56,814 nt of DNA, taken from Thermobifida fusca NBRC 14071 = JCM 3263 (GTDB taxonomy: Bacteria > Actinomycetota > Actinomycetes > Streptosporangiales > Streptosporangiaceae). Below are positions 16,220-24,248 of the stretch, piece by piece. The translations under genes were made by a program, and so were the position numbers. Within the stretch, counting starts at the first letter, position 1, and each line of letters starts with the position of its first letter. A model generated the notes under the pieces. It had not been told where the DNA came from, did no database searches, and saw only the letters and a program-made list of their open reading frames with translations. Where the stretch lies: contig NZ_BCWB01000023.1 in the NCBI RefSeq assembly GCF_001592045.1, forward strand, positions 1-56,814, read 5' to 3'.

Positions 16220-17128
16220 TCAGGCGAGGGCGCGCCGGGCAGCGTCCCGGAGGGTAGCGGCCATCGCGGCGACGGGCTCGGGCAGGCGCGGCCGGTAGAC
16301 GAGGAAGATGGTGCGGGCCAGGTCGGTCCCGGAGAGCTGGTGGGCGTGCCACTGGTGTTCGGGGTGGGTCCGGAGGATGGTGGCGGGGACGAGGCCGATA
16401 CCCACGCCGGCACGGATCAGCGCGAGGGTGACCTCGTAGTCGCGGGTCTCGTAGGCGACGGTCACTTCCACGCCGGCTTCGGCAGCCGCGGTCTCCAAGG
16501 CGATTCGGTTGTGGATGCCGGGTGCACCGCAGATCCACTCTTCATCGGCGAGGTCGGCCAGGGTGATCCGGGGCTTGTCGATGGCTGGGTGCCCGTCAGG
16601 CAGGACGAGCATCAGGGGGTCGGTTAGGAGGCGTTCCCGGCGGAGGCCGGTGGCGGACGGCAGCTCGGTCCCGGGATAGCAGTGGGTGATGAGCAGGTCG
16701 AGGTCGCCGGAGGTGACGAGCCCGTAGCCGTCAGGGGGTTCCACGTCGCTGAGGGCGAGCCGCACGTGGGGGTGGGCGCGGCGGAATTCCGCGAGGGCGC
16801 TCGGCAGGAGGGTGGTGCCTGCGCTGGCGAAGGCGCCCAGGCTGAGGGTGGACGGGTGCTGGCCGAGGGTGGCGCGCACGGCCCGTTCCGCTTCGCGGAG
16901 TTCCCCGAGGACGCGTTCCCCGTGGTCGAGCAGGACCCGCCCGGCCTCGGTGAGCCGCACCCCGTTGCGGCCGCGTTCGAGGAGTGCGCAGCCAAGTTCC
17001 CGTTCGAGTTTGGCGAGCTGTTGGGAGAGCGCGGGCGGGGTGAAGGACAGGCGTTCCGCGGCCGCGGTAATGGACCCCGCGCGTGCCACTTCCACGAGGA
17101 CTCGCAGTCGGTTCGCGTCGAGCACCAC
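16220..17128 (-). CDS. LysR-family transcriptional regulator
   Basis: About 302 residues: an N-terminal winged helix-turn-helix (LVEVARAGSITAAAERL then LSQQLAKLERELGCALLER, G-V-R-L-T-E-A-G) and a C-terminal periplasmic-binding-protein-like effector domain (LSLGAFASAGTTLLP ... AGVGIGLVPATI). It reads away from a PLP-dependent dehydratase gene, the classic LysR arrangement, so it probably controls that gene and itself in response to an amino acid. The start is uncertain: TTG 17143, GTG 17128 and GTG 17125 are in frame, and homologues usually begin M-L-D, which favours 17128 or 17125. Two adjacent dyads lie in the shared promoter. Confidence 0.88.
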   Translation of the reverse strand: MVLDANRLRVLVEVARAGSITAAAERLSFTPPALSQQLAKLERELGCALLERGRNGVRLTEAGRVLLDHGERVLGELREAERAVRATLGQHPSTLSLGAFASAGTTLLPSALAEFRRAHPHVRLALSDVEPPDGYGLVTSGDLDLLITHCYPGTELPSATGLRRERLLTDPLMLVLPDGHPAIDKPRITLADLADEEWICGAPGIHNRIALETAAAEAGVEVTVAYETRDYEVTLALIRAGVGIGLVPATILRTHPEHQWHAHQLSGTDLARTIFLVYRPRLPEPVAAMAATLRDAARRALA

Positions 17129-17144
17129 ACCCCCATGCGGCAAG

Positions 17145-17169
17145 AGATTCTTAATCTTCTTTAGAAAGA
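17145..17169. promoter_or_regulatory. Two dyads in the lysR/dehydratase divergent promoter
   Basis: AGATT-CTT-AATCT (17145-17157) and TCTTT-AG-AAAGA (17158-17169) are two abutting inverted repeats in an AT-rich stretch between the divergent starts. LysR proteins bind one dyad-containing recognition site and one activation site near -35, so this pair fits a LysR control region. The exact site is inferred, not shown. Confidence 0.5.
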
Positions 17170-17209
17170 GTAACTTTAACTTAATTCCTCTGGTGGGCAG
17201 AGTGGAACC

Positions 17210-18142
17210 ATGACGTCACGCATCACTGTGTCCCGTCAGGTCCCCACGACCTTCGACGTGCACCTCGCTGTCCAACGCACCGCTCCCTATCTGCGTCGCA
17301 CCCCGCTCCTGCGCACTCGTCTGCGGGGCCGCCCCCTGCTGCTGAAGCTGGAGCATTTGCAGCTCACCGGTGCGTTTAAACTACGCGGCGCCTTGAATGC
17401 GCTACTCACCGGGGACAGGGGTGAACGGGTGGTTACCGCCTCGGGTGGCAACCACGGCCTCGGAGTGGCCACCGCCGCGCACCTGCTCGGCGGTACGGCC
17501 ACCGTGTACGTACCCGAGACCGTTCCCGCGGTCAAGGAGCGGCGGTTGCGGGACGCCGGTGCCGACGTGGTTCGGGCCGGCACCGAGTACGCGGCAGCGG
17601 AAGCCGCAGCCCGCGCCTACGCGGACACCGAAGGGCTCCGCTACATCCACGCCTACAACGACCCGGACGTGGTCGCAGGCCAAGGCACGCTCGGCCACGA
17701 GATCGTCGCCGACGCACCCGACTGCGATGCAGTCGCCGTGGCCGTAGGCGGCGGCGGTCTCGCCGCAGGCGTGAGCCTGGGCATCGGCGACGAACGGCTC
17801 ACCGTCGCGGTAGAGCCGCGCGGCTGCGCCAGCCTGCACGCCGCATTCGCCGCCGGCGAGCCCGTGGACACCCCGGTCGATTCAGTAGCGGCCTCGGCCT
17901 TGGGCGCCTCCCGGGTGGGCGACATCCCGTTCGCGGTACTGCGCGACCGCAACGTGACCTCCACCCTCGTCTCGGACCCCGAGATCCTTGCCGCCCGCGA
18001 CCTGCTGTGGGAGGAATTCCGGATCGCGGTGGAGCCCGCCGCGGCTACTCCCATGGCTGCCTGGCTGGCCGGGCACGTCCCCGGCGAACTGCCGTGCGTG
18101 GTGATCTGCGGCGCCAACGCCGACTGGCGTCCCCTGGACTGA
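17210..18142 (+). CDS. PLP-dependent threonine/serine dehydratase-like enzyme (fold type II)
   Basis: A 310-residue cytosolic enzyme of the tryptophan-synthase-beta family. The Schiff-base lysine lies in HLQLTGAFKLRGALNAL. The phosphate-binding and substrate loop is ASGGNHGLGVA, and the glycine loop holding the PLP phosphate is VGGGGLAAGVSLG. Length and motif spacing match catabolic threonine dehydratase, serine racemase or hydroxyaspartate dehydratase; sequence alone does not decide among them. No C-terminal ACT regulatory domain is present, so it is not biosynthetic IlvA with feedback control. The divergent LysR gene probably regulates it. The gene ends in a bidirectional hairpin shared with the convergent glycosyltransferase gene. 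Confidence 0.85.
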   Translation: MTSRITVSRQVPTTFDVHLAVQRTAPYLRRTPLLRTRLRGRPLLLKLEHLQLTGAFKLRGALNALLTGDRGERVVTASGGNHGLGVATAAHLLGGTATVYVPETVPAVKERRLRDAGADVVRAGTEYAAAEAAARAYADTEGLRYIHAYNDPDVVAGQGTLGHEIVADAPDCDAVAVAVGGGGLAAGVSLGIGDERLTVAVEPRGCASLHAAFAAGEPVDTPVDSVAASALGASRVGDIPFAVLRDRNVTSTLVSDPEILAARDLLWEEFRIAVEPAAATPMAAWLAGHVPGELPCVVICGANADWRPLD

Positions 18143-18164
18143 CCGGTGACGCGGCCACCGGTCA
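18140..18164. terminator. Bidirectional hairpin between convergent genes
   Basis: TGACCGGTG (18140-18148) and CACCGGTCA (18156-18164) are perfectly complementary with a 7-base loop. It overlaps the stop codon of the dehydratase and the end of the convergent glycosyltransferase, so it can terminate both. Confidence 0.6.
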
Positions 18165-19007
18165 GGGGATAGGCCGCGACCCCGGTGCCGCCCCGCGGGA
18201 GAACAAACGGCGCAGCGACAGCCTCCCCTGCTCCGGGGCATAGGCGCGCAGCAGCAGCCCCACCAGCGGGAAGAGCACGACCAGCCCAGCCAACGTCAAC
18301 ATCCGCGCCCCCGCGGCCGCCCGGCGCTGCCCGTGCAGCGCGTAGGTGCGGTCCCAGGTGCGCAGATAGCGGTAGAGGTCGCGGAGCGGCCCCCCGATGC
18401 GGCGGGCGGAGACCGGGGCGCGCAGCCGGTCGCTGTAGCGCACCGTACGTCCCAACCGGTGCAGGTGGATCGCCAAGTCCAGGTCTTCGAAAATGTCCGG
18501 CCCGGGACAGGCGTGGTCGCGGAGCTCCCGCCAGCATTCCTTGGTCACCGCCATGTTGGACCCCCACAGCATGGGGTGGCCGGAGAGCACCCGGTTGACC
18601 CGGTGGCACAGCAGCCGCTGGGCGGCCAGCCCGGTGCGGCGCAGCGGCGCATCGTAGAACCAGGACGGTCCGGTCGCGGCCGCCACGTCCGGATCAGCGA
18701 ACGCTTCCGCGAGCCGCTGCGACCAGTCCGGTTCCACCACGGTGTCGGCGTCGATCCGCCCCAGAATGTCTCCGGTGGCTTCGTCGAATCCGCGATTGCG
18801 CGCTGGGATCAGCCCTTGGACGGTTTCACGGATGACCCGGACCCCGTACTCGCGGTACTTCTCGGCGATCTCCGCGGTGCGGTCAGTGGAGTTGTTGTCG
18901 ACGACGAGGATCTCGTCCACCGGCACGATCTGGTTCACTAACGCATTCAGACAGCGTTCGATCACCGCCTCCTCGTTGTAGGCGGGCACGACCACCGAGA
19001 TCTTCAT
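18162..19007 (-). CDS. Family 2 glycosyltransferase with C-terminal membrane segment
   Basis: A 281-residue GT-A enzyme. The nucleotide-sugar fold begins at residue 2 (MKISVVVPAYNEEAVIERCL), with EILVVDNNSTDRT, the metal-binding D-A-D in GRIDADTVVEPDW, and an E-D-L-D motif in DIFEDLDLAIHLHRLG that acts as catalytic base region in this family. Near residues 235-260 a hydrophobic stretch (MLTLAGLVVLFPLVGLLLRA) anchors it to the membrane. Members transfer sugars to polyprenyl-phosphate or envelope glycans; the substrate here is unknown. The start is ATG 19007 with GGGGAGA. No other envelope genes are adjacent, so it probably works alone. Confidence 0.8.
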   Translation of the reverse strand: MKISVVVPAYNEEAVIERCLNALVNQIVPVDEILVVDNNSTDRTAEIAEKYREYGVRVIRETVQGLIPARNRGFDEATGDILGRIDADTVVEPDWSQRLAEAFADPDVAAATGPSWFYDAPLRRTGLAAQRLLCHRVNRVLSGHPMLWGSNMAVTKECWRELRDHACPGPDIFEDLDLAIHLHRLGRTVRYSDRLRAPVSARRIGGPLRDLYRYLRTWDRTYALHGQRRAAAGARMLTLAGLVVLFPLVGLLLRAYAPEQGRLSLRRLFSRGAAPGSRPIP

Positions 19008-19289
19008 CGTCTCCCCACCGTCCAGGCCTGGGTCAGTTGACTAAGACCGGCCGGCGGGACGGGCCGCGTCACCCAACCGGCTCCGCGTCCCACCGGCCGC
19101 TGCACCGCACTGCGCGGATCATCCTGTTGCTTCGACTGCCGGAGTGACCGCACCCGATTCTCCATCGGACGCATCCGCACACTAGTGAAACCGCGGGTGA
19201 TGTCTCCATTCACCGCTAGCCCCACAGCATTCCGGACAGGCCCGCACCGAGGAAAGCCCGGGACGCGGGCGCGCCGGGCGGCGCGGCGG

Positions 19290-19655
19290 TCAGCAGCGGG
19301 GGACGAGCGCCGTGTAGCGGCCGCTCTCGTCCCGTTCGAGGTCGAGCAGTGCCACCACCGCAGAGCGGTCGATCGGGCCGTAGACGTGCCGGAACACCAC
19401 CCCGTCTTCGAATCCGGGCGGTGCGGGGACGACCCGCTCGTCACGGACTTCCACCCCTTCGGCGAGTCCAGCCTCGTCGATGACGAGGGCGATCACCGGG
19501 CTGGGCGGATTGCGGAAGAAGGCGTTGGCGACCCGCAGTGTCATCTCTTCGTCGGCCACGCCGTGGATGAATCCATCCCGCTGCAGTGACGCGGGAGCAT
19601 ACGGGCGATCAGGGTTGGCCCGCCATCTCTCAATCGGTGCCACGTGGTAGATCAC
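19290..19655 (-). CDS. DUF952 family protein
   Basis: A 121-residue soluble protein matching the DUF952 pattern: an N-terminal IYHVAPIERWRA, then YAPASLQRDGFIHGVADEE (family core with G-F-I-H), NAFFRNPPSPVIALVIDEAGL and the closing F-R-H-V-Y-G-P-I-D segment. The family is widespread and uncharacterised; its fold is related to ADP-ribosyl-transfer-like domains in some classifications, but I cannot support an activity. The start is GTG 19655. No clear Shine-Dalgarno precedes it, so a short-leader transcript is possible. Upstream lies an unusually AT-rich stretch with an inverted repeat. Confidence 0.75.
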   Translation of the reverse strand: MIYHVAPIERWRANPDRPYAPASLQRDGFIHGVADEEMTLRVANAFFRNPPSPVIALVIDEAGLAEGVEVRDERVVPAPPGFEDGVVFRHVYGPIDRSAVVALLDLERDESGRYTALVPRC

Positions 19656-19856
19656 TGAACATTTCTACCGCGATTTTCGCCTTCTTCGTCACGTTCTTCC
19701 GCGGATCACGCGTTCTCCGACTTGAAATCCCAGGACAAGTTGAGTGAGAAGTTTGTCTCCCTAGAGGCAGGGTCGGGCTTCTGCTAGAAAATTGTCTATT
19801 TTCTGTTTGTTTGCAGCGGAGATTCCCCACCGCTTCTCCGCGGATGTTCCCAAAAA
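19656..19856. promoter_or_regulatory. AT-rich island with an inverted repeat
   Basis: This stretch is strikingly AT-rich for the genome. It contains AGAAAAT-TGTCT-ATTTTCT at 19786-19804, a perfect 7-bp inverted repeat with a 5-base spacer. It lies between the DUF952 start and the terminator of aminopeptidase P. It is probably the DUF952 promoter region with an operator, but the low GC may also mark inserted DNA. Confidence 0.4.
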
Positions 19857-19906
19857 CGCACGGGGCGCCCCGGCAGGCCAAGCGTGCTGCCGGGGCGCCC
19901 CGTGCG
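19857..19906 (-). terminator. Rho-independent terminator of the aminopeptidase P gene
   Basis: A perfect 20-bp stem (19857-19876 with 19887-19906; core GGGGCGCCCC on both sides) closes a 10-base loop. On the minus strand it is followed within a few bases by a run of five T. It lies 22 bases beyond the stop of the gene at 19928. Confidence 0.85.
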
Positions 19907-19927
19907 GGTGGCGAACGTCAACCGCTC

Positions 19928-21445
19928 TTATGAGGAGCGGGGCAGGAGTTCCGCCATCCACGCTTCGACGTCCGCGGAAGTGCGCGGCAGGGCCGCGGAC
20001 AGGTTGCGGTTACCCTCCGGGGTGACGAGGATGTCGTCTTCGATGCGCACCCCGATCCCGCGCAGTTCCTCGGGCACGGTCAGGTCGTCGGGCTGGAAGT
20101 ACAGGCCCGGCTCCACGGTGAGCACCATGCCGGGCTGCAGGATGCCGTCCACATAGGCTTCGGTGCGCGCCACCGCGCAGTCGTGCACGTCCAAGCCGAG
20201 CATGTGCCCAGTGCCGTGCAGGGTGTAGCGGCGCTGCAGGCCGAGTTCCAGCACGCGTTCCACGGACCCTTCCAGCAGCCCCCATTCGATGAGCCCTTCG
20301 GCGAGGACCCGCTGCGCGGTGTCGTGGTAGGCGCGGAACGGACGGCCGGGACGCACTTCGGCGATACCCGCCTCTTGGGCGGCGTAGACCAGGTCGTAGA
20401 CGCGGCGCTGCACGTCGGTGAACCGGCCGCTGACCGGAAGAGTCCGGGTGACGTCCGCGGTGTAGAGCGTGGTGGTCTCCACACCCGCGTCGAGCAGCAG
20501 CAGGTCACCGGGGCGCACCGGTCCGTCGTTGCGCACCCAGTGCAGCGTGGTGGCGTTCGGCCCGGACGCAGCGATCGTGCCGTAGCCGACATCGTTGCCT
20601 TCCACGCGGGCCCGCAGGAAGAAGGTGCCTTCAACGTAGCGTTCCGAGGTGGCCTGGGCCTGCGGCAGCGCCCGGACGACGTCTTCGAAGCCGCGGACCG
20701 TGGAGTCGACGGCCCGCTGGAGCTGGGCGATCTCCCAGTCGTCTTTGACGAGACGCGTGTCGTGCAGGAAGATCGCGAGCTCTTCGTCGCGCTTCTTGTC
20801 CTCTTCCGCGGTAGTGCCTTCCGAGGAGCGGCGCAGCGTGACCACCGCTTCCAGGGTCGAATCGTGGCCCCGCAGGATCCGGGTGGGTGCCTCAGGGGCT
20901 TCGCGCAGCACCTCAGGCAGGGTGCGCACGTCGCGGGTGGGCAGCCCGTAGAGGGTGGCTGCCTCAGCGAGGCTGTTGCGGCGGCCCACCCACAGCTCCC
21001 CGTAGGCGTCGAGCCAGAATTCGCCGTTCTCCCGGCTGGAGCGGGGCCGCAGGTAGAGCACGACGTCGTGACCGCCGTCCTCCCGCGGCTCGAACACCAG
21101 GCAGCCGTCCTCGGACTGGTCACCGGTCAGGTACACGTAGTCGCTGGCCGCCCGGAAGGGATAGTCGGTGTCATTGGACCGGGTCTTCAGGTTTCCGGCG
21201 GGGATCACTAGCCGTTCACCGGGGAACCGGGCGCTCACCGTGGCGCGCCGCTTCGCGGTGTAGGCGGCTTGTTCGATGGGCTCCAGGTCGCGCCGTTCGG
21301 TATCAGCCCAGCCGGTGCGCATCCAGGCGGCAAGCTCAGGGGAGACGTCTTTATAAGGACCGTTCTTGCGCCCCTTGAACTGCGGTTGCGCGTCCTTCTT
21401 CGCGCCGCGGTCCTGCTGGGTTCCGGGGTACTGCTGCTCGGTCAC
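19928..21445 (-). CDS. pepP: Xaa-Pro aminopeptidase (aminopeptidase P, M24B)
   Basis: A 505-residue cytosolic metallopeptidase that removes N-terminal residues preceding proline. The N-terminal domain (about 1-240, AMP_N type) contains DYPFRAASDYVYLTGDQSED. The C-terminal pita-bread domain carries the dimetal ligands: LLLDAGVETTTLYTADVTRT (two Asp), HGTGHMLGLDVHD (His), VLTVEPGLYF (Glu) and IGVRIEDDILVT (Glu). An open frame extends 44 codons further upstream, but GTG 21445 has GAGGAGGG six bases before it and yields the start T-E-Q-Q-Y expected for actinobacterial homologues. It stands alone with a strong terminator. Confidence 0.9.
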   Translation of the reverse strand: MTEQQYPGTQQDRGAKKDAQPQFKGRKNGPYKDVSPELAAWMRTGWADTERRDLEPIEQAAYTAKRRATVSARFPGERLVIPAGNLKTRSNDTDYPFRAASDYVYLTGDQSEDGCLVFEPREDGGHDVVLYLRPRSSRENGEFWLDAYGELWVGRRNSLAEAATLYGLPTRDVRTLPEVLREAPEAPTRILRGHDSTLEAVVTLRRSSEGTTAEEDKKRDEELAIFLHDTRLVKDDWEIAQLQRAVDSTVRGFEDVVRALPQAQATSERYVEGTFFLRARVEGNDVGYGTIAASGPNATTLHWVRNDGPVRPGDLLLLDAGVETTTLYTADVTRTLPVSGRFTDVQRRVYDLVYAAQEAGIAEVRPGRPFRAYHDTAQRVLAEGLIEWGLLEGSVERVLELGLQRRYTLHGTGHMLGLDVHDCAVARTEAYVDGILQPGMVLTVEPGLYFQPDDLTVPEELRGIGVRIEDDILVTPEGNRNLSAALPRTSADVEAWMAELLPRSS

Positions 21446-22387
21446 GGCTGCCCTCCTCATCGCGTGTCCCACCCGGTCCAACCCCGTGAAGGGTGGTTCT
21501 GTTTCCCATGCTAGGAGGAGGCAGTCGTGAAAGGCCTTTCCGGTCATCGGGACGCAACGGAACGGTGAAAGTTTCATCTCACCAGGCCGCCAGCGGGGTA
21601 TGCCCCGAAGAGAGGCGCGGCAGCCTTAAGCCGTCGCGGGCCCTGGAACACGCCCCGCACGCTCGGGGATCGACCTCCCCCGTCCAGGTGAAGGCTGCCG
21701 AGCCTCCCCCATCTGCGGCCCGGGTGCGAACAATCTGACCGTCGAACGCGGCCGCGCCCCGCCCTGTCGGGTGTCCCGACTGCGGCTGCCCCCAGCGGCG
21801 AGGAACGCCTGTCACTCGACAGCGGGGAACGCCAGATACCTCCGCTCGGGATGCTGAGCATCCCGCACCGCCGCACCAGGAGCAGGGAGAGGAGCTGCTT
21901 CGACGCAGCGGGGTTCCGGGCGGCTGCAGCTGCTCTTACGGAACACCGGTCCGTGATTCATTCGCTGCTTCTCAATCTTTCAGGATCATTGAGATGATTT
22001 CAGCGGCGTGCGCTGCATTCACTATCGCTCTCCGCAATATCCCCAAAAGCGGCGATCGACTGCTGCACGTCTTTGGGCCGTTCCAAGCAGAGCGTTTCCA
22101 CGCACACGATGGTGGGGCCGAGAAGTCGGAAGAACCCCAGAGTAGTGAACGAGGCAGTCAGCGCGGTGTGGGCACCACAGCGAGAAAAATCTGCACATCA
22201 ATGAGTGCATTTCGCCCTATGCGGTAGGTAACGCCGTTTCCATTCACCTCGCGGCCAACGAGGAGCAGACGCAGCAGGGCCGGCTCATCGAGGAAAGCCC
22301 GCGCCGGTGTCGAGGACGCGTGAGCGGCCCGGTCCGCTCACCGCAGTTGCGTAGCCCCTCCCCGCTCCCCGGCAGGGCATGCGGGGG
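21446..22387. other. Long gap with hairpin and a regulator relic
   Basis: No intact gene was found in about 940 bases. It holds the hairpin CGGGATGC-TGA-GCATCCCG at 21847-21865 and, on the minus strand at 22000-22197, a reading frame that resembles the C-terminal part of DUF5753 regulators (listed separately). The stretch 21950-22230 is AT-richer than average. The remainder shows nothing recognisable. Confidence 0.5.
22000..22197 (-). pseudogene. Relic of a DUF5753-type XRE regulator
   Basis: This minus-strand frame is bounded by stops (TGA on both sides) and has no start long enough for a gene. It reads FFRLLGPTIVCVETLCLERP and then K-D-V-Q-Q-S-I-A-A-F-G-D-I-A-E. The DUF5753 domain of actinobacterial XRE regulators has the pattern V-V-Y-V-E-T-L ... 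L-Y-L-E-K-P-E-D-V-R-R-Y-x-x-A-F-D-x-L, which this matches over about 30 residues with a short deletion. The N-terminal helix-turn-helix is not visible. I judge it a decayed fragment. The match was made by eye and could be chance. Confidence 0.35.
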
Positions 22388-22657
22388 TCAGCGCGAGGCG
22401 TTCGGGCCGTACCTCGCGTCGTGGTTCTTCGGGTCCCGCGGATCGGCGATGTTGCCGAGGATCACCGCAACCGGCGGGATTGCCGCGGCCACCACGCACA
22501 TCACGATCCCCCAGTCCGCTCCGGCCAGGGCGCCCACCGGAGCGGCCAAGGCAAACAAGAGCAGGCAGACCGTCATCAGCACGACATAGCGTTGCTTACG
22601 GCGCGGCTGGGTCTGCCAGCGCCGCCGCAAGGCACCCCGGTGCTTGGGCTTGGGCAC
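22388..22657 (-). CDS. Small membrane protein, DUF3099-like
   Basis: 89 residues: a basic N-terminus (RRRWQTQPRRKQRYVVLM), two hydrophobic segments (about 27-46 and 50-69, the second IVMCVVAAAIPPVAVILGN) and a polar C-terminal tail. The R-x-R-Y-x-x-x-M then two helices ending P-x-V-A-V-x-x-x-N resemble DUF3099 proteins, but the match is by eye. It starts at GTG 22657, only 20 bases after the stop of the phosphoribosyltransferase-hydrolase gene on the same strand, so the two are probably co-transcribed. Function unknown. Confidence 0.6.
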   Translation of the reverse strand: MPKPKHRGALRRRWQTQPRRKQRYVVLMTVCLLLFALAAPVGALAGADWGIVMCVVAAAIPPVAVILGNIADPRDPKNHDARYGPNASR

Positions 22658-22677
22658 GGCTCGCAGCCCGTCCGCGG

Positions 22678-24003
22678 TCAGCCCTGCACCGGGCGCGGCG
22701 CCGACGCCAAGTGGGTGACGAACCAGTCGCGGGCCAGCTCCGCCACTGTCTCCAATGCGCCTGGCTCCTCGAACAGGTGGCCTGCCCCCGGGACGATGGT
22801 GAGCCGGTGTTCGCTGCGCAGCCGCACCTGGGCCTGCCGGTTCACGTCGAGGACGTGCACGTCGTTGCCGCCCACAATGAGCAGGGTGGCGGCACGTACC
22901 GACTCCAACGCCTCCCCAGCCAAATCCGGGCGGCCGCCGCGGGACACCACGGCCTGCACATCACTGTCCGGTGAGGCCGCCGCCACCAGTGCCGCCGCGG
23001 CCCCCGTACTCGCCCCGAAATAGCCGATCGGCAGGTGTGCGGTCTCCGGGCGCTCCCGGATCCACTCGGCTGCCACGGCGAGCCGCCCCGCCAACAGCTC
23101 GATGTCGAACACGTTCTCCCGGTCCTGAGCTTCGGCTTCGCTGAGCAGGTCGAACAGCAGCGTGCCCAAGCCGCCCCGCTGGAGTTCCGCGGCGACGTAG
23201 CGGTTGCGCGGCGAATGCCGTCCACTGCCGCTTCCGTGGGCGAACACCACCATGCCCACGGCCCGTTCCGGCACGGTCACATGCCCGGGAAGGCGGATCG
23301 GTCCGGCCTGGATCTCCACTTCTTCGTCCACCCTGCCCGGTGCGGGCGTCTGCTCCACCCGCGGACGGGCGGCCGCGCGCGCCAGCAGCTCGGTGACTTC
23401 CCTATCCGGTGTCTGGGTGAAGTCGGTGTACCACTGGCCGATCGCGGAGAAGATCTCCGGCACCAGGGGGCAGATCACCTCGTCGGCTTCCTCTTCCAAG
23501 CGCGCCACTGCGTCCGGCGCGCCCACTGGGATCGCCACCACGACGCGGCTCGCCCCCAGATGTCGAGCGACCTGGCAGGCGGCGCGCGCCGTGGAACCGG
23601 TGGCAACCCCGTCGTCGACGATCACGGCGGTTCGTCCCCGCAGCGGGATGCGCGGCCGGTCTCCGCGGAACTGGCGGATCCGGCGTTCCAGTTCCCGGCG
23701 TTCGCGTTCCTCTACCTCCGCGAAAGCTTGCTCGCTCACCCCGGCCATGGTCATGGCTCGCTGGTGAACGATGCGGGCCCCGTCCTCACCGATCGCACCC
23801 ATGGCCCACTCGGGGTGGAACGGCACGCCGATCTTGCGGACCACGATCACATCCAGCGGGGCGGAGAGCGCGGTAGCGATCTCGAACGCTACGGGGACGC
23901 CGCCGCGCGGCAGGCCGAGCACGACGACGTCCTGGCCGGCGAGCCGCCGCGCCACCTCTCCGGCGAGCCGCCGTCCCGCATCTGTCCGGTTGATGTACGA
24001 CAT
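22678..24003 (-). CDS. Phosphoribosyltransferase - alpha/beta hydrolase fusion (Rv0571c-like)
   Basis: 441 residues in two domains. Residues about 10-215 form a type I phosphoribosyltransferase with the PRPP-binding loop VIVDDGVATGSTARAA and a flexible hood (VVLGLPRGGVPVAFEIA at the front). Residues about 235-440 form a dienelactone-hydrolase-like alpha/beta hydrolase with nucleophile Ser in GYFGASTGAAAA, Asp in IVGGNDVHVLD and His in PGAGHLFEE. The same fusion is known in Mycobacterium tuberculosis as Rv0571c, a member of the DosR dormancy regulon; its reaction is not known. The start is ATG 24003, with GGGGAGGA before it. A G/C-rich dyad cluster resembling DevR/DosR boxes lies in the upstream region. 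Confidence 0.85.
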   Translation of the reverse strand: MSYINRTDAGRRLAGEVARRLAGQDVVVLGLPRGGVPVAFEIATALSAPLDVIVVRKIGVPFHPEWAMGAIGEDGARIVHQRAMTMAGVSEQAFAEVEERERRELERRIRQFRGDRPRIPLRGRTAVIVDDGVATGSTARAACQVARHLGASRVVVAIPVGAPDAVARLEEEADEVICPLVPEIFSAIGQWYTDFTQTPDREVTELLARAAARPRVEQTPAPGRVDEEVEIQAGPIRLPGHVTVPERAVGMVVFAHGSGSGRHSPRNRYVAAELQRGGLGTLLFDLLSEAEAQDRENVFDIELLAGRLAVAAEWIRERPETAHLPIGYFGASTGAAAALVAAASPDSDVQAVVSRGGRPDLAGEALESVRAATLLIVGGNDVHVLDVNRQAQVRLRSEHRLTIVPGAGHLFEEPGALETVAELARDWFVTHLASAPRPVQG

Positions 24004-24112
24004 CTGGGTCCTCCCCGGCACAACTCCCGTGGGGCAGGCGCTACCCGCGAGGTCTCTTCTAATGCGGAAAGACCACCGTCCCTCCGGACATCACCTTGTT
24101 TCCACGGTTTTG

Positions 24113-24153
24113 CCCCTGTAAGGGGACTACTGCCCCGCTATCCCCATGAGGGG
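24113..24153. promoter_or_regulatory. Cluster of CCCC/GGGG dyads, DevR/OsdR-like box
   Basis: Within 41 bases there are CCCC-TGTAA-GGGG (24113-24125), GGGACTACTGCCCC (24123-24136) and CCCC-ATGA-GGGG (24142-24153). The middle element keeps the GGGACT half-site of the mycobacterial DosR/DevR consensus GGGACTTTAGTCCC and a CCC arm, with four central or right-arm differences. It lies 120 bases upstream of the Rv0571c-like gene and also upstream of the divergent P450 gene. Confidence 0.4.
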
Positions 24154-24175
24154 CATGACATTCGACCAGAAATCT

Positions 24176-24204
24176 GTTCATGATCTTGAATTGTGAACAT
24201 GATC
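24176..24204 (+). promoter_or_regulatory. Repeat element upstream of the P450 pair
   Basis: CATGATC occurs at 24179-24185 and again at 24198-24204, 19 bases apart (about two helical turns). GTTCA (24176-24180) and TGAAC (24194-24198) form an inverted repeat over the same stretch. It ends 44 bases before the favoured GTG start of the first P450, so it is a candidate operator. It also contains an in-frame ATG (24180) that I do not take as the start because no ribosome site precedes it. Confidence 0.4.
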
Positions 24205-24248
24205 CTGTCTTTCATGTGCCTGTTGTCTCGACTCCAGGGCGGTGGTCA

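Noticed and set aside
20183-21211. 342-codon plus-strand frame
   Set aside because: Antisense to the aminopeptidase P gene; it contains no motif of its own.
22200-22330. Plus-strand stretch that reads like a protein segment (AVGNAVSIHLAANEEQ)
   Set aside because: No start, no family match and no extension in either direction.
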